A DNA stretch of 64,000 bases, taken from NCBI RefSeq assembly GCF_015351105.1, contig NZ_JADKRR010000001.1, forward strand, positions 620,001-684,000. Direction: 5' to 3'. The notes below the pieces were generated by a model. That model was given only the letters and a program-made list of their open reading frames with translations. It searched no databases and was not told where the DNA came from. How positions within the stretch are numbered: the stretch's first letter is position 1; each line of letters opens with the position of its first letter. The translations under genes were made by a program, and so were the position numbers. Source of the DNA: Clavibacter sp. VKM Ac-2872. GTDB taxonomy: Bacteria > Actinomycetota > Actinomycetes > Actinomycetales > Microbacteriaceae. Positions 42,198-52,288 of the stretch are shown one piece after another.

Positions 42198-44348
42198 CTA
42201 TTGGTAAAAAGGCCTGATAAACGTCTGGCCGTCTAAGGTGGCCTCGACTTCGAAACCTGATGCCCTGCCCGTCATCGGGTCGGGATCGATGCGGATGTCC
42301 ATGGAGACCCGCTCGTCGGGATGCTCGATCTTGTGACCAAGGAGCTCTCTTTCGAGAGCCCTGAATTCTATCCTGTTGTTCTTCGAGGACATGGCGATGA
42401 TGTTGTCCAGCTTGGGTGAGCCTCCAGCCGAGTCGGCGGCGAGATGGCCCGCGTCGTCTCCGGAGAGCTTGCCCTGCGGGTTCCGCTGATGGGGCAGACG
42501 GCCCTCATGCACCTTGGGCTGGAGATCTTGGATGATGACACGGTCGATGTGTCCATGTTCGTTGGTCCGATACAGGTACTCGTGCTCGCCCGTCTGGTAC
42601 CAGGTGCTCGGCTGAAGGGTCCTGTCTGCCCGGAAGTGGCTTCCATCGCGGACGACAGGTAGCTCCTTGATCTCCTCCGGGCTGAGCGAGCGCCAGTAGT
42701 CGTCCTTCGCGTACTCACTCGGATCGAGGGGGCGGGGGTGCGCAAGCGTCTTCGCGCCTGCTTCGGCGGGCGCAGGCTTCGGGTGCTCCAGCGTGCCGCC
42801 GTCTGCGTGACGTCCACTGTCTGCGAGCCGATCCGACGGCGTGAAGTCGGCGTCCGAATGGCCCGTATGGGGCTTCCCCTGCAGTTGGCCTTCGTGTGAT
42901 GCATCCGACGCGCCAGCGTGTCGATCGGATGCAAGGGCGTCGCGTCCGCCGTGCGCCGCACCTCGGTCGGCGGCCTCGGTCATCGCGTGGGTGTGGTTTC
43001 GGCTGCCGACCTCCACGTGCGCGTGCACCGGGATGCGGACGCCCTCCGGCGTGACAGCGTGCTCGACCACGACGCGGACCGTGGGAATGCGGTCGATGGC
43101 CGCGCGCAGGGCCTGGACGGCGACACCGGTCGCGGCGCGGTTGACCGCATCGACCTTCGTCACGGCCGTCGTGAGGAGGTCGCCGACCCGGACCATGCCG
43201 GAGCCGACCGCGACCGATGCCCGTGCGCCCGCACCCGCCACCCTGCCCGCGACGGACGCCGCGTCCGCCGCCTCGCCGAGGCGGGTGCCGAGCGCTGCGA
43301 CCCTGGCGCCCGTGGCGGCGTCCTTCGCGCCCGCCGCGGCCTCACCGCCCACCGGGATGAGCATCGGCGCCACGTTCGCAGCCAGGGCTCCCCATGCTCC
43401 GGCGGGGTCCGTCTTCCACTGCTCCGCACTGCCCAGGAAGCCGTCGACCGTCTGCTGCTGCTTGTCCAGGACGGACTGCGAGGAGTCCCGGACCTCCTTG
43501 GGCACCATGCCGCCGGGATCATTCGCGTAGATCCATGCCAGCGGCGTCGGAACCGCGAGCACGCCGAGCGCCTCGGCCGTCCCGGCCAGGGTGCCGCCCC
43601 AGTGCGCCCAGTCGTAGAACTGCCCCGTGTCCAGGTCGAAGTTGGCCAATGACGACAGGCCCTTGATGTTGGCTACCGTGGCGTCGAGGCCTCCCCACAG
43701 GAAGTTGTGGGAGCACTGGCCCTCGTCCCGGCCGCGGGCTCTCATGCCGAACGGCAGTTGATCTCCCGCGGCAGCCTCCGCCGTGAAGTCCTCACCTCGC
43801 ACCTGCTCCGTGGGCGCCGACGGATGCGCCGCTGCCCGGATCGCGTTCACGCAGTCGGCCTGCGCCTGATCCAATGCCGTCGCCTGCGCCGCGATCGCCG
43901 TGATGAGCTTCTCGTTGTGCATCGCGTACGGCGGGTACTCGGTCCAGTCGACGTGCTGGGCGGGACTCGAGTACATCTCCTCCGGCGGCCCGGAGTCCAT
44001 CCCGTAGTCGGTGAGGTGCTGCACCGGCTGCGGGCCCACCGCCGGCAGGTCGTACCCCTGGACCGCCTCCGCGACGAAGGCGATCGCCTCCGTCTGGAGC
44101 CGCTTCAACTCCGCCACGAGCGGATCGACCGCCGTGGCGAACGCATTCAGCGCGGTCGCGACGGTCGTGAAACCGTGGCCGACCTCCGTGGTCTTCTGCG
44201 CCACCGGCGTCATCACCGCCAACAGCGCATCCGACTCCGGCGCCTGCTACACGGCCGAGAGCGTCTGCCACTTCGACGACGCCGTGTCACCGTGCTGCGC
44301 GATCCCCTCCCCGCCGGCCGCCAGCGTCCACGCCGCGGTCCGGATCAT
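42198..44348 (-). pseudogene. Polymorphic DNase toxin of a type VII secretion locus, N-terminus interrupted by TAG
   Basis: From ATG 44348 the frame encodes a helical WXG/LXG-like secretion domain (GDTASSKWQTLSAV), then TAG at 44247-44249, then continues as QAPESDALLAVMTPVAQKTT without further stops to 42198. Without the stop it would be a 716-residue toxin. The middle has Ala/Val-rich helices and a His/Asp/Gly-rich linker (about 400-500). The last 130 residues form a DNA/RNA non-specific endonuclease domain (NS_2 type): GRLPHQRNPQGKLSGDDAGH with HLAADSAGGSP and NNRIEFRALERE. Starts at TTG 44222 or ATG 44213 could still give a 670-residue product lacking part of the export domain. Confidence 0.75.
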
Positions 44349-44432
44349 CCATGGTCACCCCGGGGATGCCGGAGGGATCGACCAGCCCATCCGCCCGGCA
44401 CAGACCGCCGCCCTGCGCCACCTGCGGCTGCA

Positions 44433-44801
44433 TCAGCGGCCACTCGCACGCGTGGTGAACCAGCTGAAGTCACCCGACGATGCCGCGCTCTCGGCCTCCG
44501 ACTGCGCCTCGCGCACGTCGGATGCCATCACGTCATCCGCCTGCACGTACTCCGCCGTGGCCGTCGCCGCTCCGAACAGGCACGCCGAGATGCGGTTCGA
44601 CACATCCGTGACCGCTTCCGTCTGCGCGTCCATGAACTCCGCCAACGCGTTCGGCACCGCCGTGCACGACCCCGAACCGGTCGACACGTCATCCGGCGCA
44701 CCCGACACCCCGCGCATCACGGATGAGAGGTCGTCGGCCGCGCGCTGCACCGCCGTGAGCACCTCGCTCACACCGGGGGGATCGATGCGGTAGTTCGTCA
44801 T
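44433..44801 (-). CDS. Small WXG100-like/DUF6507-type protein upstream of the toxin
   Basis: A 122-residue helical protein starting MTNYRIDPPGVSEVLTAVQR. It has two long Ala-rich helices with a central PNALAEFMDAQTEAVTDVSN and ends SGDFSWFTTRASGR. Such proteins commonly precede polymorphic toxins of type VII secretion loci and probably pair with the toxin N-terminus for export. GGAGGAGAGG before ATG 44801 is a strong ribosome-binding site. It lies 84 bases upstream of the toxin start and is probably co-transcribed. Confidence 0.75.
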   Translation of the reverse strand: MTNYRIDPPGVSEVLTAVQRAADDLSSVMRGVSGAPDDVSTGSGSCTAVPNALAEFMDAQTEAVTDVSNRISACLFGAATATAEYVQADDVMASDVREAQSEAESAASSGDFSWFTTRASGR

Positions 44802-45012
44802 AGGGCCTCTCCTCCACCTCGCTCACCCGTACGCGAGGGGCCAGGCAGGCGGCATCCGCATCCGGTGGACTGTCGTCGGGCCCTGATCGCGGCTGCTGCG
44901 TGCATTCCTAGGCGCCCCACTTCGGGGGCATCCCGACGACGTGTTCAGCATCCCGGGGCCGCGTTACCGCGTCAAGCGCGGGCAGGGGATCCGCGGGTAC
45001 GGCCCCGAGGCC

Positions 45013-45996
45013 TCAGGCCTCCGGGTACTCCTCCCGCAGCACGCGCTCCAGGAGCTCCGCCACCGCGCCCGGGCCCGAGGCGGAGGCGACCGCCTCGACG
45101 CCCGCGTTGTAGTTGGTGTTCGTGTTCACGTCGTAGGTCACGAGGCGGCCGTCCGCGGTCTCGATGAACTCGATGCCGGCCACCTCGATCCCGAGCCCGG
45201 CGAGGAACGCGACGTAGCGCTCCACGAGCGGGTGCTCCGCGGTGATGTCCTCCCGCAGCGAGAAGATCGTGTCGCCCGGCTGCTGCGCGATGGTCGCGCC
45301 GGGCGGCATCACGAGCGCGCCGGTGGTCGGGTCGATCGCGCAGGCGTCCGCCGGGCACAGCTGGTAGCCGCCGCGCGCGGTGTCGGCCTGGATCGCGTAG
45401 ACGAACTTCCCGCCCACGATCTCCACCCGTGTGACCCGCGGCGTCGCGGCCTCGAGGAACTCCTGCAGCAGCGTGATCCCGTCCTGCGGCTCCTCGAAGT
45501 CCGTGCCCTCCACGTAGGCGGCCAGCTCCTCGACGCTGTCGAACTTGCGGACCCCGAGGCCCTTGCCGCCCTGGTTGTGCTTGGTGATGAACGGCGTCGG
45601 GAGTCCCCGCGCCGCCTCGACGATGCGGTGGCTGCCGATCACGGCGCGTGTACGGGGCACCTCGATCCCGGCGGCGCGCAACGCCGTGAGCTGGTCGACC
45701 TTGCTCACCTCGAGCTCGATCGTGCGGCGGCCGTTGACCGTGCGGCGGCCGTGCGCCTCCAGCCACGACATGAGGGCGCGCGTGTAGTCCTTGGAGAGCG
45801 CGTGGTCGCGCGTGTGGGCCGAGGCGCTGATCCTCGACCAGAAGATCCCCTCGGGCGGCGCCTCGTCGATCTCGAGCACGCCGTCGGTGAGGAGCCACTC
45901 CTCGTACGGCACGCCGCGTGCGTCGAGCGCGGCGGCGAACGGCCCGAACCACTCGGGGTTCTCGTGGATGGCGAATACCTTCGGTGCGGTGGTCAT
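45013..45996 (-). CDS. ATP-grasp family ligase (RimK-like)
   Basis: A 327-residue ATP-grasp protein. The central domain has PFITKHNQGGKGLGVRKFDS (ATP-binding Lys and Gly-rich loop), LLQEFLEA, and the metal-binding end FIETADGRLVTYDVNTNTNY (Glu and Asn ligands). The N-terminus (VFAIHENPEWFGPFAAALDA) is the pre-ATP-grasp domain. It probably joins an amino acid to an acceptor carboxylate; the substrate is unknown. It stands alone between the toxin locus and an EEP gene. Confidence 0.88.
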   Translation of the reverse strand: MTTAPKVFAIHENPEWFGPFAAALDARGVPYEEWLLTDGVLEIDEAPPEGIFWSRISASAHTRDHALSKDYTRALMSWLEAHGRRTVNGRRTIELEVSKVDQLTALRAAGIEVPRTRAVIGSHRIVEAARGLPTPFITKHNQGGKGLGVRKFDSVEELAAYVEGTDFEEPQDGITLLQEFLEAATPRVTRVEIVGGKFVYAIQADTARGGYQLCPADACAIDPTTGALVMPPGATIAQQPGDTIFSLREDITAEHPLVERYVAFLAGLGIEVAGIEFIETADGRLVTYDVNTNTNYNAGVEAVASASGPGAVAELLERVLREEYPEA

Positions 45997-46048
45997 CCCC
46001 CCAGGCTACGAGGCCGGGGAGGCCGCGCCGGACGCGTGACGGACGGCG

Positions 46049-46879
46049 TCAGCTCACGCGCACGAGCGCCTGCACCGGCAGGTGGTCGCTCATCATGCGG
46101 CCGCGCCAGGCGAAGTCGTTGATCGCGGCGGCGCGGACGTCCACGCGGTCGCCCACGAGGATCCAGTCGATGCGCGGTCCGTCGACCACGGGCGGCCGGT
46201 AGTCGGGGAACGTGCCGAAGGCGGGGGTCGCCTGGCGGGCGGTGTCGAGCCAGGAGTCGCGGAGACCGGCGCGGCGGGTGAGCGCGTCGTAGGGGAACGA
46301 GTCGACGGGCGCGTTGAAGTCGCCCATGAGCACGAGCGGCATCCCGGCGAAGCGCGTGCGCACGAGCTCGGCGATGGCCTCCGCGGCGCGGTCGCGGGCC
46401 TCGGCGACGTCGTGGTCGAGGTGCGTGTCGAGCACGACGAGCGGGTGGCCGGTGGCCTCGTCCTGGAAGCGGGCCCAGGTGAGGATCCGCGGCATGGGGT
46501 TGCCCCACGTCATGCTGCCGATCACGTCGGGCGTGTCGGAGAGCCACATCACGTCGTGCTCGAGGAGCGTGAGGCGCGAGGCCTGGTAGAAGATCGCGCC
46601 GTGCTCGCCGTGGCTGCCGCCGTCGCGGCCCTGCCCGACCATGCGGTACGAGGGCGGGAGCGCCTTCTCGATCACCTGGATCTGCGGCCACAGCGCCTCC
46701 TGCACGCCGAGCACCGTGGGCCGCTCCTGCTGCAGGAAGCGCGTGAGCACCTCCTGGCGCTCGGGCCAGTGGTCGGCCTCGCCCTCGCGGGTGCCGTGCC
46801 AGGGCATGCGCACGTTGAGCGAGATCAGGTGGATGTCGTCGCCGGTCGTCGGGCCGATCGCGGGGGTCATGACGACCAT
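46049..46879 (-). CDS. Endonuclease/exonuclease/phosphatase (EEP) family hydrolase
   Basis: A 276-residue metal-dependent hydrolase. EEP motifs are in order: SLNVRMPW (Asn), GVQEALW (Glu), DTHLDHD, LMGDFNAPVDS and MSDHLPV. No signal peptide is visible. The ATG at 46879 or the one at 46870 could start it. Members cleave phosphodiesters of nucleic acids, lipids or nucleotides; the exact substrate is open. Confidence 0.9.
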   Translation of the reverse strand: MVVMTPAIGPTTGDDIHLISLNVRMPWHGTREGEADHWPERQEVLTRFLQQERPTVLGVQEALWPQIQVIEKALPPSYRMVGQGRDGGSHGEHGAIFYQASRLTLLEHDVMWLSDTPDVIGSMTWGNPMPRILTWARFQDEATGHPLVVLDTHLDHDVAEARDRAAEAIAELVRTRFAGMPLVLMGDFNAPVDSFPYDALTRRAGLRDSWLDTARQATPAFGTFPDYRPPVVDGPRIDWILVGDRVDVRAAAINDFAWRGRMMSDHLPVQALVRVS

Positions 46880-46937
46880 TCAACCCCGTGCGGCTGACCG
46901 CCTGGCCGCTGAGCGACGATCGGCTGGGGAGCGGGCG

Positions 46938-47597
46938 TCAGCAGCCGGGCGTGACGAGCGCCTTGACGAAGGCGCCGGTCTGGTACGTGTACTGCGACAC
47001 CCACTGGCGGAGGCTGAAGTCCACCGGGTCCTCGACCACCATGAGGTCGCCCGTGAAGCAGCGCGAGAAGATCAGCTGCGTGCGGGTGACGTGCGGGGTC
47101 CAGGTGATGACGATGGCGCTCGTCCAGCCGTTCTCCTCGGACTTCTCGCGCAGGTAGCGCGCCTCGCCCTGCGTCGTGAACGGCGACGGGGTGTCGCACG
47201 TGACGGCGTAGGGGAACTCCCCGTTGCAGGCGGCCAGCTCCGCGGCCGACTGCGGGCCCGTCGGCGGCACCGAGAAGACGACCGTGTCGGAGTAGCCCTC
47301 CTCCACCAGCTTCGCCGCGAGGTCGCGGCGGGTGGGGTTGGGCGGGCCGATGACGTAGATGACGTCCGCCTTGTCGGGCTGGCTCGCCGGCGGGAACACG
47401 AAGAGCGGGATGCCGGCCAGGAGCCACGCGAGCAGGAGCACGAGGACCGCCAGGAGCGAACGCACGATCCAGCGACGGACGCGGTGCGCCCGACGGGGCG
47501 GGATGGTGGTGGTGGTGCTGGGTGTCAACGTGTGCTCTCGGCCTGGAGGATCCGCGGGGGCGGCGTGCGGGGGCGGGGGCGTCCCGCGGCGACTCAT
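46938..47597 (-). CDS. DUF218 (YdcF/SanA-like) membrane-anchored protein
   Basis: A 219-residue protein with one N-terminal transmembrane helix (about 43-68) after a Pro/Arg-rich segment, so the domain is extracytoplasmic. The DUF218 core has ADVIYVIGPPNPTRRDLAAK, GEARYLREKS and IVITWTPHVTRTQLIFSRCF. YdcF/SanA proteins affect envelope and surface polysaccharide. It is downstream of the exopolysaccharide operon on the same strand (88-bp gap), so it may belong to it. Confidence 0.85.
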   Translation of the reverse strand: MSRRGTPPPPHAAPADPPGREHTLTPSTTTTIPPRRAHRVRRWIVRSLLAVLVLLLAWLLAGIPLFVFPPASQPDKADVIYVIGPPNPTRRDLAAKLVEEGYSDTVVFSVPPTGPQSAAELAACNGEFPYAVTCDTPSPFTTQGEARYLREKSEENGWTSAIVITWTPHVTRTQLIFSRCFTGDLMVVEDPVDFSLRQWVSQYTYQTGAFVKALVTPGC

Positions 47598-47685
47598 CGA
47601 GCCTATGGGGAGCGCATGACGGCCGCGAAGCCCCCATCCGGGGCGGGGACGCGACGTCGTCGGGCGGCGGGCGGCCCTCGGCGGA

Positions 47686-49557
47686 TCATCCGCCCGTGGA
47701 GCAGGGGACCTGCGTGATCTCGGACTCGAGCGGGCGCACGAGCGGCGTGTGCCGCACCTCGAGCGGGCCGGGGGAGTCGGACGCCGGCATCGTGAACGTG
47801 ACGTCGACGGTCTTCGTGTCCTGCGGCGCGAGCTCGGTGCGGATGCGGATCATGCCGCGCCCCATGTCGGTGCCGCGCGCCTCCTCGGTGGTGAGGTCGG
47901 CCTCCGTCTTCCAGCCCGTGACCGTCGACCCGACGGGGCCGTAGACGAGGAGGTCGTCGAACTGGCGGCCCTTGGCCTTGCCGTCGAGGCCGGTGACGTA
48001 CCGCGGCAGGCTCGTCGCGGCGTCCGCCGGGGCGATGCTCGTCATGTCGACGGACACCGTGTACGTGGTGGTGTCGCCGCAGGTCTCCGCCTGGACGCGG
48101 GATCCTGAGCGCAGGTAGTAGCTCATCTTGGATCCGGAGCCGATGTCGTTGAAGTACAGGCCGATCGCGGTCTGCTCGGTGTTGTCGTCCGGCAGCGCGC
48201 CGCTCAGCGGCCCGCCCTCGATGAGCGTCTGCTCCTCCGGCACCGTGCTCCACAGCAGGAGGCGGCGCTCGTCGATGGCCCGGTCGATCGCGGTGACCAG
48301 CGGGACGACGGGCGGGGTGTCGGTGACGAGCTTCGCGAAGATCGTGCTGGCCGCGCTCGCGAAGTAGCGGTCCTGCGCGAGGTAGTCGGGGTACTGGCTG
48401 TAGACCGCGCCGAGGAGCGTGGGCACCGCGTTCTCCGCGTTCAGCTCGTCGCCCGTGGCGAGCGTGATCGGCCCGGTCGCCTCCAGCAGGTAGCTGAGCG
48501 CGATGGGGTCGAACGACAGCACGCCGTCGACCCGGTCGCCGATGTTGGCCTCCCAGTACGACTTGGCGAGCGCGCCGGAGGTGGGGAAGTCGGGGAACAT
48601 CGTGATGTTCTGCTCGAACCGGTCCGAGCGCGGCTCGATGAGGCGCACGGTCTCGTCCGGGATGTCGCCCTGGCGCACGTTCCGCGGGAAGTCGTTGCTC
48701 GACGCCTGCTTCGCGATCCGCACGCTGCCGTCCTCGACCGTCAGCAGCACGAGCGCGGCCGGGTTGCCGCCGGTGGAGCGCACCTCCGCGTTGTTCTGGA
48801 ACATCAGCAGGTAGTTGCGGGCGCCGTCGGCCCCGAGCAGGTCGGGCAGGATCCCCGTGACCTCGCGGAAGGTGCCGGCCGTCGCCTCGGTGCTCGTGAG
48901 CGTGTCGTCCATGAGGTCGACGTCGTCCGCGACCTGCGCCCAGAGGCTGTCGCGGTCGATGGTGTCGAGCTGGGCGCGGGCGCCGGCGAGGCCGTCGGAC
49001 GCGGTGTCGACGGTCTGGCCGAGCGAGCGGATCCCGTCGAGGTCGATGCGGCCGAGCACGGGCGTGAACGCGGAGAGCGAGACCTCGGTGGCGGGCGTGA
49101 CGACGTCGGTCGCGAGCCGGTCGCTCGTGGCGGCCAGCACGCGGGCGGCGTGGATGTTCGGGCCGACGAACGGGATCCACTCGTAGGCGCCGAGCACGCC
49201 GTCGTCGGCGGCCTCCGCGGCCGTCGCGGTGTGGTCGCGGAGCTCGGCGGCGCCGGACTTCGCGGTGTCGATGTCGCCCGCGAGGAGCGCCGTCTGCACC
49301 TGGTCGGACAGCGGGAGCGCCTCGCGCAGCTCGCTCTGGACGGTGTCGACGCGGGGGAGGATCAGCGCGGCGGAGACCGCGGTGCCGATCACCGCGACGC
49401 CGACGACGCCGACGGGGATCCAGAGGCGCTTGCGCTTCCAGATGGGGCGTCGGGTGCGGGCGGCGTCGCGGTCGGCGCGGCGGCTGCGGCGGCCGGTGGA
49501 GCCGTCGGAGCCGTCCTCGTCGTCGGCCGGGGGCAGGATGTCGTCGATGCCGCTCAC
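47686..49557 (-). CDS. DUF4012 membrane protein of the exopolysaccharide operon
   Basis: A 623-residue protein with a charged Arg-rich N-terminus, one helix near 47-70, and a large extracytoplasmic DUF4012 domain. Typical segments are YLLMFQNNAEVRSTGGNPAA, FSFDPIALSYLL-like and AIDERRLLLWSTVPEEQ. The function is unknown. The gene is regularly found in actinobacterial polysaccharide clusters, possibly in assembly or attachment. It overlaps the polymerase gene by 4 bases. Confidence 0.88.
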   Translation of the reverse strand: MSGIDDILPPADDEDGSDGSTGRRSRRADRDAARTRRPIWKRKRLWIPVGVVGVAVIGTAVSAALILPRVDTVQSELREALPLSDQVQTALLAGDIDTAKSGAAELRDHTATAAEAADDGVLGAYEWIPFVGPNIHAARVLAATSDRLATDVVTPATEVSLSAFTPVLGRIDLDGIRSLGQTVDTASDGLAGARAQLDTIDRDSLWAQVADDVDLMDDTLTSTEATAGTFREVTGILPDLLGADGARNYLLMFQNNAEVRSTGGNPAALVLLTVEDGSVRIAKQASSNDFPRNVRQGDIPDETVRLIEPRSDRFEQNITMFPDFPTSGALAKSYWEANIGDRVDGVLSFDPIALSYLLEATGPITLATGDELNAENAVPTLLGAVYSQYPDYLAQDRYFASAASTIFAKLVTDTPPVVPLVTAIDRAIDERRLLLWSTVPEEQTLIEGGPLSGALPDDNTEQTAIGLYFNDIGSGSKMSYYLRSGSRVQAETCGDTTTYTVSVDMTSIAPADAATSLPRYVTGLDGKAKGRQFDDLLVYGPVGSTVTGWKTEADLTTEEARGTDMGRGMIRIRTELAPQDTKTVDVTFTMPASDSPGPLEVRHTPLVRPLESEITQVPCSTGG

Positions 49558-51260
49558 CGGTCGGTCGTCCCTGTCACGGCCGGGCGGCCGGCCGGGAAGG
49601 CGCGGCCGTTGCCGATGGCGGGGCGGTCGTCGGCGGACGCGGATCCGCCGACGGCGCCGAGCCCCGCGGCACCTGCGCCGATGAGCGCCTGCTCGCGGAC
49701 GGCCGCGGGCGCGGTCTCGTCGGGCAGGGGCACGGGCGCGCTGACCGGGCCGGTGACCTGCTTGCGGGTGGAGGAGATCCAGAAGAACAGCAGGAGGATC
49801 ACGAGCGACGCGATGCTCGTCGACATGCCCTGGTACGCGTCGCCGCGGATGAGGGAGAAGAGGTACGGCGTGACGACGACCGCGATGGCGGCGCCGAGCA
49901 GACCGCGGCGGCGCATGCGGGCGCGGATGAAGAGGCCGGCCACGAGCCCGAGGAGCGCGCCGACGGCGACGACGCCCGGGATGCCGAAGTTCGAGAACGC
50001 CTCGCCGATCGCCGAGAGGCTCGTCTCGACGCGGTTGACGCCGTAGAACCGCGGCACGTAGGTGGACGTGAACCACGTGTTGCCGCCGCCGAACGGCTTG
50101 TCCTCCCAGAGCCCGCGGGGGACGAACCAGGCGGGGACGGCCGCGTAGGTCGCCCCCCACTGGTAGACGAAGTCGGGCAGCGACGCGACCTCGTTGAGGC
50201 GGATGAGCACGTCGAACGGGCGGGTCTCGATGCCGCTGGTGAGGCGGTCGAGGAGCACGCCGATCGGGTCCTGCGTGAGGCGGTCGAGCGAGCGGCCGTT
50301 GTCGAAGGTGGACTCGCGGATGACGATCGAGTAGACCATCGCGACCACGGCCGTGACGCCGCCGATGAGGGCGATGGTGCGGAAGCGGAACGGCTTCGGG
50401 CCGATCTGCTTGAGGATCAGGAACGGCAGGAACACGCCGATGATGAGCGGGCCGCGGCCGCCCGCGGACCCGGCGCAGACCACGAGCACGAGGACGGCGA
50501 CCAGGTTCACCCAGTTCCAGCCCTCGAGGCCCTTCTGGCGGCGCGCGAGCACGTTGTAGACGATCGCGATCTGCACGGGGATGTAGGAGAGGCCGATGAA
50601 CGACTTGCCGGAGAGGAAGTCGCTCCGGTTGGCGAGGCCCGTCGTGTACGCCTGGATGCCGCCGGAGGAGAAGACCAGGTACACGAGGAGGCCGAGCGCC
50701 ACGACGGAGGAGATGACCACGAGCGCCTGCGACACCGACGTGTTGAACACGCGCTGCCAGCGGACCTGCGTGTCGGGGTCGACGAAGGCGGGGCCGCCCG
50801 CGAGGGCGTTCTCCTCCAGGGCCGTGGCGTCCTCGCCGCCGCGGGCGATGCGCCGGGCCTCCCGGGCCACCGAGTAGTAGTAGATGACGAAGAACGCCGA
50901 GAAGAAGATCAGCGCCTCGATGAGGGCCGAGCTCGCGGCGAGCTGCAGCGTGGGGGAGAAGAAGCGGGTGTCGGCGATGGCGCCGGGGCTCGTCTCCATG
51001 CTGTTGGCGACCGTGAGCGGGCGCAGCACGAACAGCAGCAGGCCCGTGAAGGCGACGATGCCGCCCGGGGTGATCGGGTCCCCGTTGGAGACCGTCTCCT
51101 TCACGAGCACGCCGACGAGCAGGATCGCGAGCACCGCGATCATGAACGGGTAGGAGAGCTCGTTGCCGAGCAGGGCCACGCCGCCGAGCGCGGCGAGGAC
51201 GGTGAGGACCACGGCGGCCGCGAAGACCGCCGGGGTCGCTAGGCGGTACGTCGGACCCAT
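49554..51260 (-). CDS. O-antigen/exopolysaccharide polymerase (Wzy-like)
   Basis: A 568-residue integral membrane protein with about 10-12 helices, low sequence conservation, and a long loop region (NRSDFLSGKSFIGLSYIPVQ, then PAWFVPRGLWEDKPFGGGNT) resembling oligosaccharide repeat-unit polymerases. The C-terminal tail is Ala/Pro-rich. It polymerises lipid-linked repeat units on the outer face of the membrane. It overlaps the pyruvyl transferase gene by 22 bases. Assigned on topology, that motif and context. Confidence 0.8.
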   Translation of the reverse strand: MGPTYRLATPAVFAAAVVLTVLAALGGVALLGNELSYPFMIAVLAILLVGVLVKETVSNGDPITPGGIVAFTGLLLFVLRPLTVANSMETSPGAIADTRFFSPTLQLAASSALIEALIFFSAFFVIYYYSVAREARRIARGGEDATALEENALAGGPAFVDPDTQVRWQRVFNTSVSQALVVISSVVALGLLVYLVFSSGGIQAYTTGLANRSDFLSGKSFIGLSYIPVQIAIVYNVLARRQKGLEGWNWVNLVAVLVLVVCAGSAGGRGPLIIGVFLPFLILKQIGPKPFRFRTIALIGGVTAVVAMVYSIVIRESTFDNGRSLDRLTQDPIGVLLDRLTSGIETRPFDVLIRLNEVASLPDFVYQWGATYAAVPAWFVPRGLWEDKPFGGGNTWFTSTYVPRFYGVNRVETSLSAIGEAFSNFGIPGVVAVGALLGLVAGLFIRARMRRRGLLGAAIAVVVTPYLFSLIRGDAYQGMSTSIASLVILLLFFWISSTRKQVTGPVSAPVPLPDETAPAAVREQALIGAGAAGLGAVGGSASADDRPAIGNGRAFPAGRPAVTGTTDR

Positions 51261-52288
51261 GAAGTCATCTCCTCGAAAGCCGCGTCCAGGCGGGCGGTGG
51301 CGGCGACGAGCGCCGCCGCGGTGGTGGATGAGGCGCCGGCGTCCGCCGACCCTCCGATGGCGGTGCGAACCGCCCGGTCGAATGCGGGCTCCGTGCGCGT
51401 GCCGAACTCGGTCGTGAACGCCCCGACCTTGGTGGCGCCGCCGACGGCGACCACGGGCGTCGTCAGCATCGTACCGAGGTACATGGCGTGCATGCGAGAG
51501 GCGATGACGACCTCGCGGTCGGCCATGATCGCGGCCGCGCGGCCCCAGCCGTGGTCGCCGGGCTCGGTCGTGAGCCGGGCGCGCACCTCGGGTTGCAGCG
51601 CGCCGGCGTCGGAGTCGTCGCCCTGGTCCATCGACACGAAGACGACCTCGCCGAAGCGCTCCTCGAGGGCCTGCACGTGCGCGAGGGTGACCTCGGGGGA
51701 GTGCGTGGCGTTCAGCGCGACGACGGCTCCGCGACGCCCGTCGGCGGGGGCGGCCATCTCCGCGAGCTCGGGGGCGGCGAAGAGGCTGACGTCGGCGGCG
51801 ACCTCGACCGGGAGCTTCGAGTACCCGGCGGCGCGGCCGGCGGAGTCGGGGTCGCGGGTCCAGATGCGGGCGCCGTCGAGGCCCGCGCGGAGGGCGAGGC
51901 GCGCGCGGCGGCGGGTGACGGGATCCGCGCCCACGCCGAACACGACGAGCGGCGTGCGGCTGGTGCGCGCGATGAGCCCGGTGACGGCCATGAGCCGCGG
52001 GAGGCCCGCGAAGGGGCGGGCAGGCTGGTCGTCGGCGAGGAGCGTGCCGCCGCCGACGACGACCGCGTCGACCTGGCGCACGAGGTCGGCCAGTCCGCGC
52101 ACGCCGCCGACGCGGGCGCGCTCCTCGGTGGAGTCGACGCGCGCGGCCTGCCCGAAGTCGGCGATCACGGTCTCGTGGCCGGCCCGGCGGAGGCGCTCGG
52201 ACAGCGCGTCGGTGAGGAAGGCGTCCCCGAGGTTCTGCGGGTGGCCGGACGCGAGGGTGCGGTCGGCGGAGACGATGAGGGTCCTCAT
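51239..52288 (-). CDS. Polysaccharide pyruvyl transferase family protein
   Basis: A 349-residue enzyme of the CsaB/ExoV pyruvyl transferase family, which transfers pyruvate from phosphoenolpyruvate to sugar residues. Family segments are HPQNLGDAFLTDALSERLRR near the N-terminus, VVVGGGTLLADD, and VIASRMHAMYLGTMLTTPVV near the C-terminus. Clavibacter exopolysaccharide is reported to carry pyruvate, which fits. It lies between flippase and polymerase genes. Confidence 0.92.
   Translation of the reverse strand: MRTLIVSADRTLASGHPQNLGDAFLTDALSERLRRAGHETVIADFGQAARVDSTEERARVGGVRGLADLVRQVDAVVVGGGTLLADDQPARPFAGLPRLMAVTGLIARTSRTPLVVFGVGADPVTRRRARLALRAGLDGARIWTRDPDSAGRAAGYSKLPVEVAADVSLFAAPELAEMAAPADGRRGAVVALNATHSPEVTLAHVQALEERFGEVVFVSMDQGDDSDAGALQPEVRARLTTEPGDHGWGRAAAIMADREVVIASRMHAMYLGTMLTTPVVAVGGATKVGAFTTEFGTRTEPAFDRAVRTAIGGSADAGASSTTAAALVAATARLDAAFEEMTSWVRRTA

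Noticed and set aside
40238-44801. An integrated phage or plasmid carrying the toxin locus
   Set aside because: No integrase, attachment-site repeat, tRNA or phage structural gene flanks it. Lower GC supports transfer, but the vehicle is not visible.
45003-45024. Imperfect hairpin CCCGAGGCCTCAGGCCTCCGG as terminator of the ATP-grasp gene
   Set aside because: It overlaps the gene's 3' end and stop codon, with only a short loop and mismatches; evidence too weak.
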